NCBI GenBank assembly: GCA_947441065.1
Contig: CANESI010000016.1
Span: 1 to 52,713 of the forward strand
Origin: Caulobacteraceae bacterium
GTDB lineage: Bacteria > Pseudomonadota > Alphaproteobacteria > Caulobacterales > Caulobacteraceae
Length of the DNA stretch: 52,713 bases
Reading direction: 5' to 3'
A program made the position numbers and the translations under genes. The first letter of the stretch is position 1, and each line of letters begins with the position of its first letter. The notes beneath the pieces are model-generated. The model saw only the letters and a program-made list of their open reading frames with translations, was not told where the DNA came from and did no database searches. Below, piece by piece: positions 25,312 to 33,431 of the stretch.

Positions 25312-27627
25312 CTACCCAACCAGCTCAGGCTCAGCATCCTCGGCCTGTTTCGACCCAGCGCCCTTGCCGGATTCAATATCAAACCCGATCTTGCCCTCGA
25401 CAAGCTTGATCTTGACGTGACCGCCGCGGACCAGCTTGCCGAACAGGATCTCGTCGGCGAGCGGCATCTTGATATGCTCTTGGATAACCCGCGCCAGAGG
25501 CCGGGCACCGTAAAGCTCGTCAAAGCCGTTCTTGGCCAGCCAGTCAGCGGCATCGTCGGCCAGTTCCAAGGTCACGCCGCGATCGGCCAACTGGACCTCA
25601 AGCTGCATGACGAACTTGTGGACCACCTGACGGATGACATCGGCATTGAGCGACTTGAAGGCCACGACCGCATCGAGACGGTTGCGGAATTCCGGGGTGA
25701 AGATGCGTTTGATCGCCGCCTCGTCCTCGCCTTCCGACTTGCCCCGACCAAAGCCGATGACGTTGCGCTGGCTGTCGGCGGCCCCGGCATTGGTGGTCAT
25801 GATCAAAACCACATTGCGGAAGTCGACCTTCTTGCCATTGGCATCGGTCAGCACCCCGTGATCCATGACCTGGAGCAGGATGTTGTAGACGTCTTGGTGT
25901 GCCTTCTCGATCTCGTCGAGCAACACCACCGCATGGGGGTGCTGGTCAACGGCATCGGTGAGAAGCCCGCCCTGATCGTGACCGACATAGCCCGGAGGCG
26001 CGCCGATCAAACGGCTGACCGTATGGCGTTCCATATATTCGGACATATCGAACCGTAGCAGCTCAATGCCCAAGGTCATGGCCAGTTGCTTGGCCGCCTC
26101 GGTCTTGCCGACACCGGTCGGACCAGAGAACAGATAGCAGCCAATCGGCTTTTGCGGATCGCGCAGACCGGCCCGAGCCATCTTCATGGCGCTAGACAGT
26201 TGCTTGATCGCCGCGTCTTGGCCGAACACCGCCCGCTCCAGATCCGCTTCAAGGGTCTTGAGCGATTCTGCATCGGTCTTGGAGACGGACTTGGGCGGGA
26301 TGCGGGCGATCTTGGCCACGATGGCTTCGATCTCCTTGACGCCCAAGGTCTTCTTACGCTTGGCCTCTGGCACCAGCATCTGCGAGGCACCAGCCTCGTC
26401 GATAATGTCGATAGCCTTGTCGGGCAGCTTGCGGTCGGTGATGTAGCGCGCCGACAGCTCGACGGCCGCCTTGATGGCGTCGTTGGTATATTTGAGCTTA
26501 TGGAAGTCCTCATAATAGGGCTTCAAGCCTTTGAGGATTTTGATGGAATCCTCAACAGACGGCTCATTGACGTCGATCTTTTGGAACCGGCGCACGAGGG
26601 CGCGGTCCTTTTCGAAGTGCTGACGGAACTCCTTATAGGTCGTCGAGCCCATGCAGCGCAGGGTGCCCGAGGCCAGAGCAGGCTTTAGAAGGTTCGAGGC
26701 ATCCATAGCCCCGCCCGACGTCGCGCCAGCCCCGATCACCGTATGGATCTCGTCGATGAACAGGATGGCGTTGGGGTGAGCCTCCAACTCCTTCATCACC
26801 TGCTTGATCCGCTCTTCAAAGTCACCGCGATAGCGGGTACCGGCCAGAAGCGAGCCCATATCGAGGCTAAAGATGGTGGCCCCGTCCAGAACCTCTGGAA
26901 CCTCGTGATTGACGATCTTACGCGCCAAACCCTCAGCAATGGCGGTCTTGCCAACGCCCGGATCACCGACCAGCAGCGGGTTATTCTTAGTGCGGCGGCA
27001 GAGGATCTGGATGGCGCGGTCGACCTCAGCCGAGCGGCCGATCAAGGGGTCAACCTTGCCCTGGCGCGACTTCTCATTGAGATTGACGCAATAGGCCTCT
27101 AGGGCCTCGCCTGCGGGCTTGCCCGAAGACTTTTCGCCCTCTTCGCCGTCGCCTGATCCCTTAACGGGCTTGGCTTCGGACGCACCGGGCTTCTTGGCAA
27201 TGCCGTGGGCAATATAGTTGACCGCGTCATAGCGGGTCATGTCCTGCTCTTGCAGGAAATAGGCCGCGTGGCTTTCGCGCTCGGAGAATATGGCCACCAA
27301 GACATTGGCCCCGGATACCTCATCACGCCCCGACGACTGGACATGGATGACGGCGCGTTGGATCACGCGCTGGAAACCGGCTGTGGGCTTGGCCTCTTCG
27401 CCGTCATCGACGATCAGAGATTTCAGTTCCACGTCCAGATAGTTGATCAGGCTCTTACGCAGAGCGACAACATCAACGTCACAGGCGTTCATCACCCCCG
27501 CCGCGTCTTCATCGTCAGCCAGAGAGAGCAACAGATGTTCTAGCGTCGCATATTCATGCTTACGCTGGTTTGCGAAGTCTACGGCCCTATGCAGGGTCTC
27601 TTCGAGGTTGCGCGAAAACGAAGGCAA
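25312..27627 (-). CDS. clpA: ATP-dependent Clp protease ATP-binding subunit ClpA
   Basis: ClpA unfolds substrates and threads them into ClpP. The 771-aa protein has a Clp N-domain (about 1-145), a Ser/Gly/Lys-rich linker, then AAA1 with Walker A GDPGVGKT (221-228) and Walker B ILFIDEIH (288-295). AAA2 has Walker A GPTGVGKT (502-509) and [11 protein letters not shown]. There is no ClpB-type middle coiled coil. An IGFGR-type loop for ClpP docking is present. The start is TTG 27627, with GAGAGG about 6 nt upstream. The gene lies 10 bp after clpS, the standard clpS-clpA pair. clpP is not in the window. Confidence 0.97.
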   Translation of the reverse strand: MPSFSRNLEETLHRAVDFANQRKHEYATLEHLLLSLADDEDAAGVMNACDVDVVALRKSLINYLDVELKSLIVDDGEEAKPTAGFQRVIQRAVIHVQSSGRDEVSGANVLVAIFSERESHAAYFLQEQDMTRYDAVNYIAHGIAKKPGASEAKPVKGSGDGEEGEKSSGKPAGEALEAYCVNLNEKSRQGKVDPLIGRSAEVDRAIQILCRRTKNNPLLVGDPGVGKTAIAEGLARKIVNHEVPEVLDGATIFSLDMGSLLAGTRYRGDFEERIKQVMKELEAHPNAILFIDEIHTVIGAGATSGGAMDASNLLKPALASGTLRCMGSTTYKEFRQHFEKDRALVRRFQKIDVNEPSVEDSIKILKGLKPYYEDFHKLKYTNDAIKAAVELSARYITDRKLPDKAIDIIDEAGASQMLVPEAKRKKTLGVKEIEAIVAKIARIPPKSVSKTDAESLKTLEADLERAVFGQDAAIKQLSSAMKMARAGLRDPQKPIGCYLFSGPTGVGKTEAAKQLAMTLGIELLRFDMSEYMERHTVSRLIGAPPGYVGHDQGGLLTDAVDQHPHAVVLLDEIEKAHQDVYNILLQVMDHGVLTDANGKKVDFRNVVLIMTTNAGAADSQRNVIGFGRGKSEGEDEAAIKRIFTPEFRNRLDAVVAFKSLNADVIRQVVHKFVMQLEVQLADRGVTLELADDAADWLAKNGFDELYGARPLARVIQEHIKMPLADEILFGKLVRGGHVKIKLVEGKIGFDIESGKGAGSKQAEDAEPELVG

Positions 27628-27637
27628 AGGCGACCTC

Positions 27638-27967
27638 TCAATCCTTTTCCATGGTGCACTGGAGCGGGTGCTGATTACGGCGTGCGGTATCGATCACCTG
27701 GGCAACCTTTGTTTCGGCCACCTCATAGGTAAAGACACCACAGACACCGATCCCGTGTTGATGAATCTGCAGCATGATCAGCGTGGCGTCTTCGCGCGAT
27801 TTGTTGAAATACCGCTCTAGGACATAGACCACAAATTCCATCGGCGTGTAGTCGTCATTCAGGATCAACACGCGATAGAGCGAAGGCTTTTGCGTCTTCG
27901 GCTTTACCTGTGTGACTACCCCGACGCCAACGCCGTTGTTCTGACCACCTTGCTTACGCTCGGCCAT
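27638..27967 (-). CDS. clpS: ClpS adaptor for N-degron substrates
   Basis: ClpS binds N-terminal Leu, Phe, Tyr or Trp of substrates and delivers them to ClpA. The conserved pocket residues lie in [20 protein letters not shown] (residues 31-50) and [22 protein letters not shown] (66-87). A flexible N-terminal tail of about 28 residues precedes the fold. ATG 27967 is chosen, because GGAG sits 10 nt upstream and the 40-codon extension further up has no ClpS similarity. The length is 109 aa. It is in an operon with clpA. Confidence 0.95.
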   Translation of the reverse strand: MAERKQGGQNNGVGVGVVTQVKPKTQKPSLYRVLILNDDYTPMEFVVYVLERYFNKSREDATLIMLQIHQHGIGVCGVFTYEVAETKVAQVIDTARRNQHPLQCTMEKD

Positions 27968-28104
27968 CAACAAAGCTCTCCAAAGCGCCGGGCAACTGTC
28001 CCCGGCACCTCTGATTAGATATGGAAACATCGTCAGTTTGAAAGGGCTAACCTCACTTGAGCGGTGGATTAATTGCTCAAAGCCCATCTTTCGTCATTTA
28101 CCCA

Positions 28105-28139
28105 CAAAAAAGGGCCCCAGACGCGGAGGTCTGAGGCCC
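28105..28139 (-). terminator. Rho-independent terminator of the phasin gene
   Basis: Read on the minus strand, GGGCCTCAGAC and GTCTGGGGCCC form a strong stem around a short CTCCGC loop, followed at once by TTTTTTG. This is a textbook intrinsic terminator 42 bp after the phasin stop codon. Confidence 0.9.
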
Positions 28140-28180
28140 GATTTTCAGGGGCACCAACCGGTGCCCAGCGCCTTTCGCGA

Positions 28181-28618
28181 TTAGCGAGCGGCTTGCATCT
28201 TTTCGACCATCGCCGTCATGCGCGCATTCAGTGGCGTCATGGAGTCTTTCACCGAGGCGGCGGCCATTTCAGACATCTTCGTCATCTGGGCCATCATGGT
28301 TTCCATAGCCGACTTGGCATAGGCGGTCTGAAGCTCGACAGCTTCTTGAACGCTCTTGGCCGAGGCCAGCGACTTGGCGGCTGCGACTTGGCTTTCCATC
28401 GACTCTTTCGAGAAGGCGATGACCTGTGCGCCGAGGGCTTCAGCGCCCTTGGTGGCAGCCGTGACCGAAGCGACGACGGCTTCGAGATTGTGCTTGGATT
28501 GGGCATTGACGTCGTTCAAGGCGGACAGGGACTTTTCGACCTGTTCCTTGAAAGCCGTGCTGCCAGCCGAGGTGAACTGCTCGACGGTCTTCTTCATGGT
28601 TTCAGCGCCGTTCGCCAT
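28181..28618 (-). CDS. Phasin-family protein
   Basis: Phasins coat polyhydroxyalkanoate granules. The 145-aa protein is almost wholly helical and Ala/Ser/Thr-rich. It has the typical features: TVEQFTSAGSTAFKEQVEKSLSALNDVNAQSKHNLEAVVASVTAATKGAEALGAQ-type heptads (quoted segments TVEQFTSAGSTAFKEQVEKS and AKSLASAKSVQEAVELQ). There is no signal peptide. ATG 28618 has AGGAG 8 nt upstream, so the further upstream in-frame ATG at 28681 is rejected. It stands alone with its own terminator and a palindrome-bearing promoter region. This suggests it is regulated separately, plausibly by granule formation. No PHA synthase gene is present here. Confidence 0.88.
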   Translation of the reverse strand: MANGAETMKKTVEQFTSAGSTAFKEQVEKSLSALNDVNAQSKHNLEAVVASVTAATKGAEALGAQVIAFSKESMESQVAAAKSLASAKSVQEAVELQTAYAKSAMETMMAQMTKMSEMAAASVKDSMTPLNARMTAMVEKMQAAR

Positions 28619-28751
28619 ATCAAGTCTCCTAGATGTGCGCGTGATCCGCGCTGTGAATGCAACTGCGATGCCGCAGCGCACCCTGTGAAAGTGCCGAAAC
28701 CGGACCTAAGCCCGCCCTCGTGAGTAATCTTGTGCCATAAGGGCAGAGTCG

Positions 28752-28779
28752 GGTCAAGTATTTTTTGTGCAGTGCACAA
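28752..28779 (-). promoter_or_regulatory. Candidate phasin promoter -35 and adjacent perfect palindrome
   Basis: TTGTGCA-G-TGCACAA (28765-28779) is a perfect 7-bp dyad with a 1-nt centre. On the minus strand a TTGACC (28757-28752) follows 7 nt downstream and could be the -35 box of the phasin promoter; the -10 is weak (CACAAG about 17 nt further). The TGCA-n-TGCA type dyad resembles operators described for PhaR, the PHA-sensing repressor, but that match is from memory and untested. Confidence 0.45.
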
Positions 28780-28884
28780 TATCTGACGCAATCATGGTGC
28801 GCCGCAACAATCTTGAAAAATAACAGACAGATCGGCCTAGAAGCCTTTTGTTAACCTAGACGAAACACCCACGAGCACATCATA

Positions 28885-30207
28885 ATGGCTTCACGCGCGG
28901 CAAATCGGTCGCCCCTTACCGACGGACACATGTGCATGCTGAAGCAAGCCCGCCGCGCCCTCGCTCCGCTCTGTGCCGTTCTGGCCATGACAGCGGGCCT
29001 GATGATCAGTACGGCGCAGTCAGCCAGCGCAGCATCAATGGCTTCCGAAGCACGTTATGCCTCCATCGTCGTTGACGCCAATTCGGGTGAAGTGCTCTAC
29101 GCCAACAAGGCCGACAGCCCGCGTTACCCCGCCTCGATCACCAAGGTCATGACCCTCTACCTCGCCTTCGAGGCCCTGTCGCAAGGCAAGCTCCATCTCA
29201 ATGATACAATCATCGTGTCGCGCCGCGCGGCGGGACAGGCCCCGACCAAGTTGGGCCTTAAGGCTGGCAGCAGGATCACCGTCGACCAGGCCATGCGCGC
29301 GGTCTCGGTAAAGTCTGCCAACGACATGGCCACGGCCCTTGCGGAAAAGATCGGTGGCTCGGAAACCCGTTTTGCGACCATGATGACCCTTCGCGCCCAC
29401 GAGCTTGGCATGGTCAACACCCATTTCTCAAATGCCTCGGGCCTGCCCGATAAGCGCCAACTGTCCAGCGCCCGCGATATTGCAATCCTATCGCGCGCCG
29501 TGATGCGCGACTATCCGCAGTACTATTCCTATTTCGGCCAGCGCCAGTTCAGCTTCCAAGGCCAAACCTCCAAGAACCATAATGGTCTGCTGGGCAAGAT
29601 GCCGGGCGTTGATGGCCTAAAGACTGGCTTCACCTCCGCCTCAGGCTTTAATCTCGCTGCCTCGGCAGTGCGCGATAACCGCCGACTGATTGCTGTGGTC
29701 CTCGGCGGCAACTCGACCGCCGCCCGTGATAACCATGTCGAAGATTTGCTGGAAACCGGATTTGACGTGATCCAACGCCGCAAGAATGGCGAGCGCATTA
29801 CCGTCGCCCAGAACCTGTTTGAAGACGAGCCAACCGGCACCCTGTCTCGTCCGCCGACAGAGCAGGGCTCCGGCGATCAGGGTGGTTTGAAGATAATTAT
29901 TGGCGGTGATACCAATGGCGCCACTCCGTCTCGGATCGCGGCGGCTAAGCCTACGCCTCATAAGGCCGGTGACTGGCTGGTTCAGGTTGGTGCCTTCCGC
30001 AGTCGTGGGCAGGCCGAAGATCACCTGCGCACCATGAGCAAGCGGTTCGGCCGTGAATTTGCGACCTATCAAGGCTCAGTCGAGGATGCGGTCAATGGCT
30101 ATTTCCGCGCTCGATTTATCGGCTTCAGCGCCGCCGGTGCCCTGCAGGCCTGCCAAGCGCTCGCGGCCCGCAAGCTCACCTGCATGGCGATTGATAGCGG
30201 TCGATAG
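28885..30207 (+). CDS. D-alanyl-D-alanine carboxypeptidase with C-terminal SPOR domain
   Basis: This is a class A low-molecular-weight penicillin-binding protein (S11 family) that trims pentapeptide stems in the periplasm. The signal peptide runs through LAPLCAVLAMTAGLMISTAQSAS. Active-site motifs are SITK (Ser84-Lys87), SAN (144-146) and KTG (246-248). A Pro/Thr/Gly-rich linker leads to a SPOR domain (about 363-440, GDWLVQVGAFRSRGQAEDHL), which binds denuded glycan strands and would direct the enzyme to the division septum. The start ATG 28885 gives a long n-region. ATG 28930 or 28936, close to MLKQARRAL, would give a more usual signal peptide. The stop lies 2 bp from the convergent J-protein stop. 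Confidence 0.92.
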   Translation: MASRAANRSPLTDGHMCMLKQARRALAPLCAVLAMTAGLMISTAQSASAASMASEARYASIVVDANSGEVLYANKADSPRYPASITKVMTLYLAFEALSQGKLHLNDTIIVSRRAAGQAPTKLGLKAGSRITVDQAMRAVSVKSANDMATALAEKIGGSETRFATMMTLRAHELGMVNTHFSNASGLPDKRQLSSARDIAILSRAVMRDYPQYYSYFGQRQFSFQGQTSKNHNGLLGKMPGVDGLKTGFTSASGFNLAASAVRDNRRLIAVVLGGNSTAARDNHVEDLLETGFDVIQRRKNGERITVAQNLFEDEPTGTLSRPPTEQGSGDQGGLKIIIGGDTNGATPSRIAAAKPTPHKAGDWLVQVGAFRSRGQAEDHLRTMSKRFGREFATYQGSVEDAVNGYFRARFIGFSAAGALQACQALAARKLTCMAIDSGR

Positions 30208-30209
30208 GC

Positions 30210-30644
30210 CTAAGGCCCTTTCAATAATCGATCTCGCGCCGCATTGAGCTGTGCGGCCAGTCCCGCTGTGCCGCCATGGTCGGGATGGGCCAGGCGCATC
30301 AGGCGATGATAGGCGGCGCGGATATCGGCCTTGCTCGCTGTTTCCGATACCCCCAGCAGGTCTCGCGCTTCCTTTAGGCCCAAGGCTGTAGTCTCCGCGC
30401 CTGCCTTTGACGCGGGTCGAGCCCCCCTGCGGGTTCCCAGCGCCAGTCCCATGCCCAGGGTCAAGAGCACCAAGACTGTGCCCCAAGCGCCCCGCATGCC
30501 CCAAAAGGCCGCAGCGGCAAATAGGGCCATCGACAGGACCCCAGACAAGAGCCTCGCCCCCTCGGTTCGCAGCCATCGGTTCCGCCGCGCCGCCCACAGG
30601 ACTAGGGCGAGGATCACCGCCCCAATAAGAAGGTAGCGGATCAA
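30210..30644 (-). CDS. Membrane-anchored J-domain protein
   Basis: The protein has two hydrophobic segments at the N-terminus (about 1-18 and 33-68) and a J-domain at the C-terminus (about 90-144) with the HPD motif at 120-122 (RLAHPDHGG). The layout matches the Tim14/Pam18-like DnaJ family. It would recruit and stimulate an Hsp70 (DnaK) at the inner membrane. It has no zinc or substrate-binding domain, so it is not a DnaJ homologue in the full sense. Its ATG overlaps the mipZ stop by 4 bp, so it is translationally coupled to a division-site ATPase. This suggests a link, though none is proven from the sequence. Confidence 0.87.
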   Translation of the reverse strand: MIRYLLIGAVILALVLWAARRNRWLRTEGARLLSGVLSMALFAAAAFWGMRGAWGTVLVLLTLGMGLALGTRRGARPASKAGAETTALGLKEARDLLGVSETASKADIRAAYHRLMRLAHPDHGGTAGLAAQLNAARDRLLKGP

Positions 30645-31501
30645 GGCTCAGACGCAGAGGATGAAGTCGCACCCCCGGCCAAACTGGTTTCGCCAACATA
30701 GTCGGACAGTCCGACAAACTGCATCAGGGCCCGCAATTCCTGACGCGCGGCGATGTGCTGCAGAGATACGGGTACAGGCCTCACGGTCGGTGACAGGTCG
30801 GCGATGGTCAGACCGAAGGGAAAGAATTCACGATAGATGACCCGGTCTCGAAGGCCTGGTGCCATACGAAAGCCTACGCGGCGACTGAGGGCCGTCATGC
30901 GATCCTCGACACGCTTACGATTGCGCGCCTCTGTGGTGGCCAAACGATTGCGCAGCACCACCCAATCGAGCGAGGTGCCTCGGCTCATAGCCTTGACCTT
31001 TCGCGCCTCCCAAACCGTCTCTGAATAGATGCTGGGCTTGAGCAACTCTAAGGTCACAGGGTCGACGTGGCCCAAAAGGTCGAAATCGACAAAGCTGTCA
31101 TTCATCGGCGTGATGATCAGGTCCGCCCGGCCGTGGGCCGCGCGCGACAGCTCCGTATCCCCGCCCGGCGTATCAATGACCATAAAGTCGGCACTCTCGA
31201 GCGCCTGAGCAAAGACCTCTTCAAACAGCTTCAGTTTGGTTTCGGAATCCTGCTTGGCCAAGGTGGCCCCGTCGTTGGTGAGCAAAAGATTGTTGGGTTC
31301 GGGCAAAGAGACCTTAGCGGCCTCGATCCAGATCTTGCGGTTCATGAAAAACCGCGCCGTCGATTGCTGGCGCAGATCCAAATCAATGACCGCCACCTTG
31401 GCACCGCCATGAAGGAGTGCGGTGATGAGATGGATGGCGATGGTCGACTTACCCGCCCCGCCCTTCTCGTTACCAATGACAATTACGCGAGCTTGCGACA
31501 C
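30641..31501 (-). CDS. mipZ: Division-plane positioning ATPase MipZ
   Basis: MipZ is a ParA/MinD-type P-loop ATPase that binds ParB near the origins and inhibits FtsZ assembly, so the Z ring forms at midcell. The deviant Walker A reads NEKGGAGKST (Lys13 and Lys18). VIDLDLRQQSTARFF is the switch/A-prime region, and VIDTPGGDTELSR carries the Walker B Asp. The tail QHIAARQELRALMQFVGL matches alphaproteobacterial MipZ. The length is 286 aa. GTG 31501 is the start, with AGGAG 7 nt upstream. It is divergent from panC, with a 16-bp palindrome in the gap. MipZ is a hallmark of alphaproteobacteria without a MinCDE system. Confidence 0.94.
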   Translation of the reverse strand: MSQARVIVIGNEKGGAGKSTIAIHLITALLHGGAKVAVIDLDLRQQSTARFFMNRKIWIEAAKVSLPEPNNLLLTNDGATLAKQDSETKLKLFEEVFAQALESADFMVIDTPGGDTELSRAAHGRADLIITPMNDSFVDFDLLGHVDPVTLELLKPSIYSETVWEARKVKAMSRGTSLDWVVLRNRLATTEARNRKRVEDRMTALSRRVGFRMAPGLRDRVIYREFFPFGLTIADLSPTVRPVPVSLQHIAARQELRALMQFVGLSDYVGETSLAGGATSSSASEP

Positions 31502-31605
31502 ACGATCACTCCTGGTGCCAAGGCCCGCAATTGGGCGGCCAAAGGCGCGGCTGGTTCTACGCTGAGCGCCGCCTTCGTGAAAGACAGATTCCCTTAACGG
31601 TCAAA

Positions 31606-31621
31606 CCAATTGCGCAATTGG
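31606..31621. promoter_or_regulatory. Perfect 16-bp palindrome between mipZ and panC
   Basis: CCAATTGCGCAATTGG is fully self-complementary with no spacer. It lies in the 190-bp divergent promoter region, 105 bp from the mipZ GTG and 71 bp from the panC ATG. It is long enough to be an operator for a dimeric regulator. I cannot name the protein. Confidence 0.5.
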
Positions 31622-31691
31622 AAAAATCAGACTTGAAACTATCGCTGAAATTTGGCCTACGGGCTCCCCGATCACGAAAGCCATCCTCCCT

Positions 31692-32564
31692 ATGCAATCG
31701 TTGACCATGGACCAAGCCCCAACGCCTCTGCCGATCGTCCGATCCGTGGCGGACCTGCGCGCGGTCGTGGCCGGTTGGCGCGGAGCGGGCCTCAAAGTTG
31801 CCGTCGTCCCAACCATGGGCGCACTTCATGATGGCCACCTCAGCCTCGTGCGTCTCGCAAAGGCCAAGGCCGACCGGGTCATTGTCACCCTGTTCGTCAA
31901 TCCTACCCAGTTTGCCCCGCACGAAGATTTCGAGACCTATCCGCGCTCTGAGGAAACGGATGTGGCCCTTCTTCACGAGGCCAAGTGTGACCTGCTCTAT
32001 GCGCCGACCGCAGCGGTCATGTACGGCGAAGGTTTTGCGACGGGAATCTCCGTCTCCGGCGTTTCAGAACCGCTCGACGGACTGGCCCGGCCGCACTTCT
32101 TTGGCGGCGTTGCAACCGTCGTGGCCAAGCTCTTGATCCAAACCGGAGCCGACATCGCCATCTTTGGCGAGAAGGACTATCAGCAGCTTCAGGTCATCAA
32201 GCGGATGGTGGCCGATCTTGACCTGCCCGTGACCATACTTGGGGCCCCCACCGCGCGGGCCAAGGACGGCTTGGCCCTGTCGTCACGCAATGCCTATCTG
32301 ACCCCTGCCCAACGCAAGATCGCCGGCCAATTGAACATCATCATGGCCAAGGCCGCTGAGGCTGTGGCTAAGGGCGGCGCGATCAGCGATGCAGAGGCCC
32401 AAGGCTATGCGGCGCTGCTGGCCGAGGGCTTCGACAGGATCGATTATTTTGAATTCCGCGAGGCCTCAGACCTGCGCCGCCTTGGCCCAGGCCCTGCCGA
32501 CGGCGAGCCCCGCCTCTTCGCCGCCGCCTGGCTCGGCAAGACCCGTCTGATCGATAACAGTTAA
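31692..32564 (+). CDS. panC: Pantothenate synthetase
   Basis: PanC condenses pantoate and beta-alanine with ATP to make pantothenate, the precursor of CoA. The conserved blocks are VVPTMGALHDGHLSLVRLAK (the HIGH-like nucleotide motif, about residues 38-57), VTLFVNPTQFAPHEDFETYPR, FGEKDYQQLQVIKRMV and DGLALSSRNAYLTPAQR. The length is 290 aa. ATG 31692 is used; ATG 31707 (MDQAPTPLP) is also possible. No panB or panD lies nearby. It ends directly before a repeat-filled gap. Confidence 0.95.
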   Translation: MQSLTMDQAPTPLPIVRSVADLRAVVAGWRGAGLKVAVVPTMGALHDGHLSLVRLAKAKADRVIVTLFVNPTQFAPHEDFETYPRSEETDVALLHEAKCDLLYAPTAAVMYGEGFATGISVSGVSEPLDGLARPHFFGGVATVVAKLLIQTGADIAIFGEKDYQQLQVIKRMVADLDLPVTILGAPTARAKDGLALSSRNAYLTPAQRKIAGQLNIIMAKAAEAVAKGGAISDAEAQGYAALLAEGFDRIDYFEFREASDLRRLGPGPADGEPRLFAAAWLGKTRLIDNS

Positions 32565-32566
32565 AA

Positions 32567-32648
32567 AGACCCCCTACCCCAGCTTCGCCGGTACTTCCCC
32601 CAAAGGGGGAAGATTTACCGTCCGTGATCTTCCCCCTCTGGGGGAAGC
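32567..32648. repeat. Unit D repeat, copy 1
   Basis: The block starts at AAGACCCCCTACCCC and contains CTTCGCCGGTACTTCCCCC, AAAGGGGGAAGATTTACCG, TCCGTGATCTTCCCCCTC and TGGGGGAAG. Two CTTCCCCC/GGGGGAAG pairs make it foldable. An almost identical copy lies at 32897-32978, and a partial one at about 45981-46031. It begins 2 bp after the panC stop and may help end that transcript. Confidence 0.8.
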
Positions 32649-32685
32649 GATGCGTAGCATCAATGGGGGCCCTGTTTTTCTTCCG

Positions 32686-32779
32686 TCTTCCCCGCGAAGG
32701 CGGGGACCCAGACCCTTTCGCACCAGCGGGAAGTGGTCCCCTGGGTTGCTTCGCTGCGCTCGCAATGACGCTGGGATGG
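32686..32779. repeat. Unit A plus unit C arm
   Basis: TTCCCCGCGAAGGCGGGGAC (from about 32689) is unit A. GGTTGCTTCGCTGCGCTCG followed by CAATGACGCTGGG (about 32749-32780) matches one arm of the nested inverted repeat seen at 24724-24822; the opposite arm is missing here. Confidence 0.75.
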
Positions 32780-32793
32780 GGGAGTGGACGACC

Positions 32794-32875
32794 CCCTCAC
32801 CCAACCCTCTCCCCCAAGGGGGCGAGGGCTTTTCCGTTCTTAGCCCTCTCCCTGTGGGAGAGGGTTGGGTGAGGG
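32794..32875. repeat. Unit B pair forming a 20-bp perfect inverted repeat
   Basis: CCCTCACCCAACCCTCTCCC (32794-32813) is exactly complementary to GGGAGAGGGTTGGGTGAGGG (32856-32875), with 42 nt between them that hold a smaller unit B hairpin. It could form a long stem on either strand between the convergent panC and DUF1489 genes. Confidence 0.85.
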
Positions 32876-32896
32876 CCTTTCTTGTTTTGATAAAAC

Positions 32897-33010
32897 AAGA
32901 CCCCCTACCCCGGCTTCGCCGGTACTTCCCCCAAAGGGGGAAGATTTACCGTCCGTGATCTTCCCCCTCTGGGGGAAGTGGCGCGAAGCGACGAAGGGGG
33001 TCTTTTGTCC
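32897..33010. repeat. Unit D repeat, copy 2
   Basis: This is the same block order as copy 1 over about 80 bp, with CGGCTTCGCCGG replacing CAGCTTCGCCGG. It is followed by GCGAAGCGACGAAGGGGGTCTTTTG, which on the plus strand has a GGGGGTC arm complementary to the leading GACCCCC. The unit is thus bounded by a GACCCCC/GGGGGTC inverted repeat. It ends just past the stop of the DUF1489 gene. Confidence 0.8.
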
Positions 33011-33012
33011 CC

Positions 33013-33426
33013 CTACCAAGCCCCAAGCTCTCGCAACTGAACGGCCAGCTCTGCGGACATGGCTGTGTCACCCTCAGCCCCAGCCAAGTCCGCGGGCGCG
33101 TCCTTGGGCTCAAGATAGCGCCAGCCTTGAAAGGCGCGGCGCGGCTGCGGCAAGGTGAGGTGCAAGGTCCGGTCGAGCCGAATATGGCAAAAGGACTGAC
33201 CGCCCTCGTTCAGGGTTTCAACGCCAAGAATGGTCTGGCGCACCAAGACCGTGCCCTTGATCACCCAATAGAGCGAGCCACCGTCAATTAGCTCTTCAGC
33301 ACGCTTTGGCGTCTGGCGGGTATGGACGATGGGCAGGCGCTTGCGGCCATGTTCCTCGTCCCACCAATCGCGCAGGTCATCAATGCTGGCCGCGCCAACG
33401 CAGAGTTTGATCAGATGTAACGCCAT
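33013..33426 (-). CDS. DUF1489-family protein
   Basis: This 137-aa soluble protein matches the alphaproteobacterial DUF1489 family: MALHLIKLCVGAASIDDLRDW at the start, then HTRQTPKRAEELIDGGSLYWVIKG and a late RRAFQGWRYL. No catalytic motif or known function is visible. It follows liuD by 5 bp on the same strand and may simply be cotranscribed with the leucine-degradation genes rather than take part in the pathway. Confidence 0.85.
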   Translation of the reverse strand: MALHLIKLCVGAASIDDLRDWWDEEHGRKRLPIVHTRQTPKRAEELIDGGSLYWVIKGTVLVRQTILGVETLNEGGQSFCHIRLDRTLHLTLPQPRRAFQGWRYLEPKDAPADLAGAEGDTAMSAELAVQLRELGAW

Positions 33427-33431
33427 GGGCG

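Noticed and set aside
24737-25420. A 227-codon open frame across the HIT/clpA gap
   Set aside because: It is made of repeat units, has internal duplicated peptide blocks from the tandem repeat, and overlaps the end of clpA. It has no family features.
32624-32958. Overlapping open frames after panC
   Set aside because: Both frames run through palindromic repeats A-D and give the same Pro/Arg-rich peptide as at the other repeat loci, so they are not genes.
32565-33012. Insertion sequence or MITE with transposase
   Set aside because: No transposase frame, no clear terminal inverted repeats bounding the whole block and no target duplication that I can identify. Only small palindromic units are seen.
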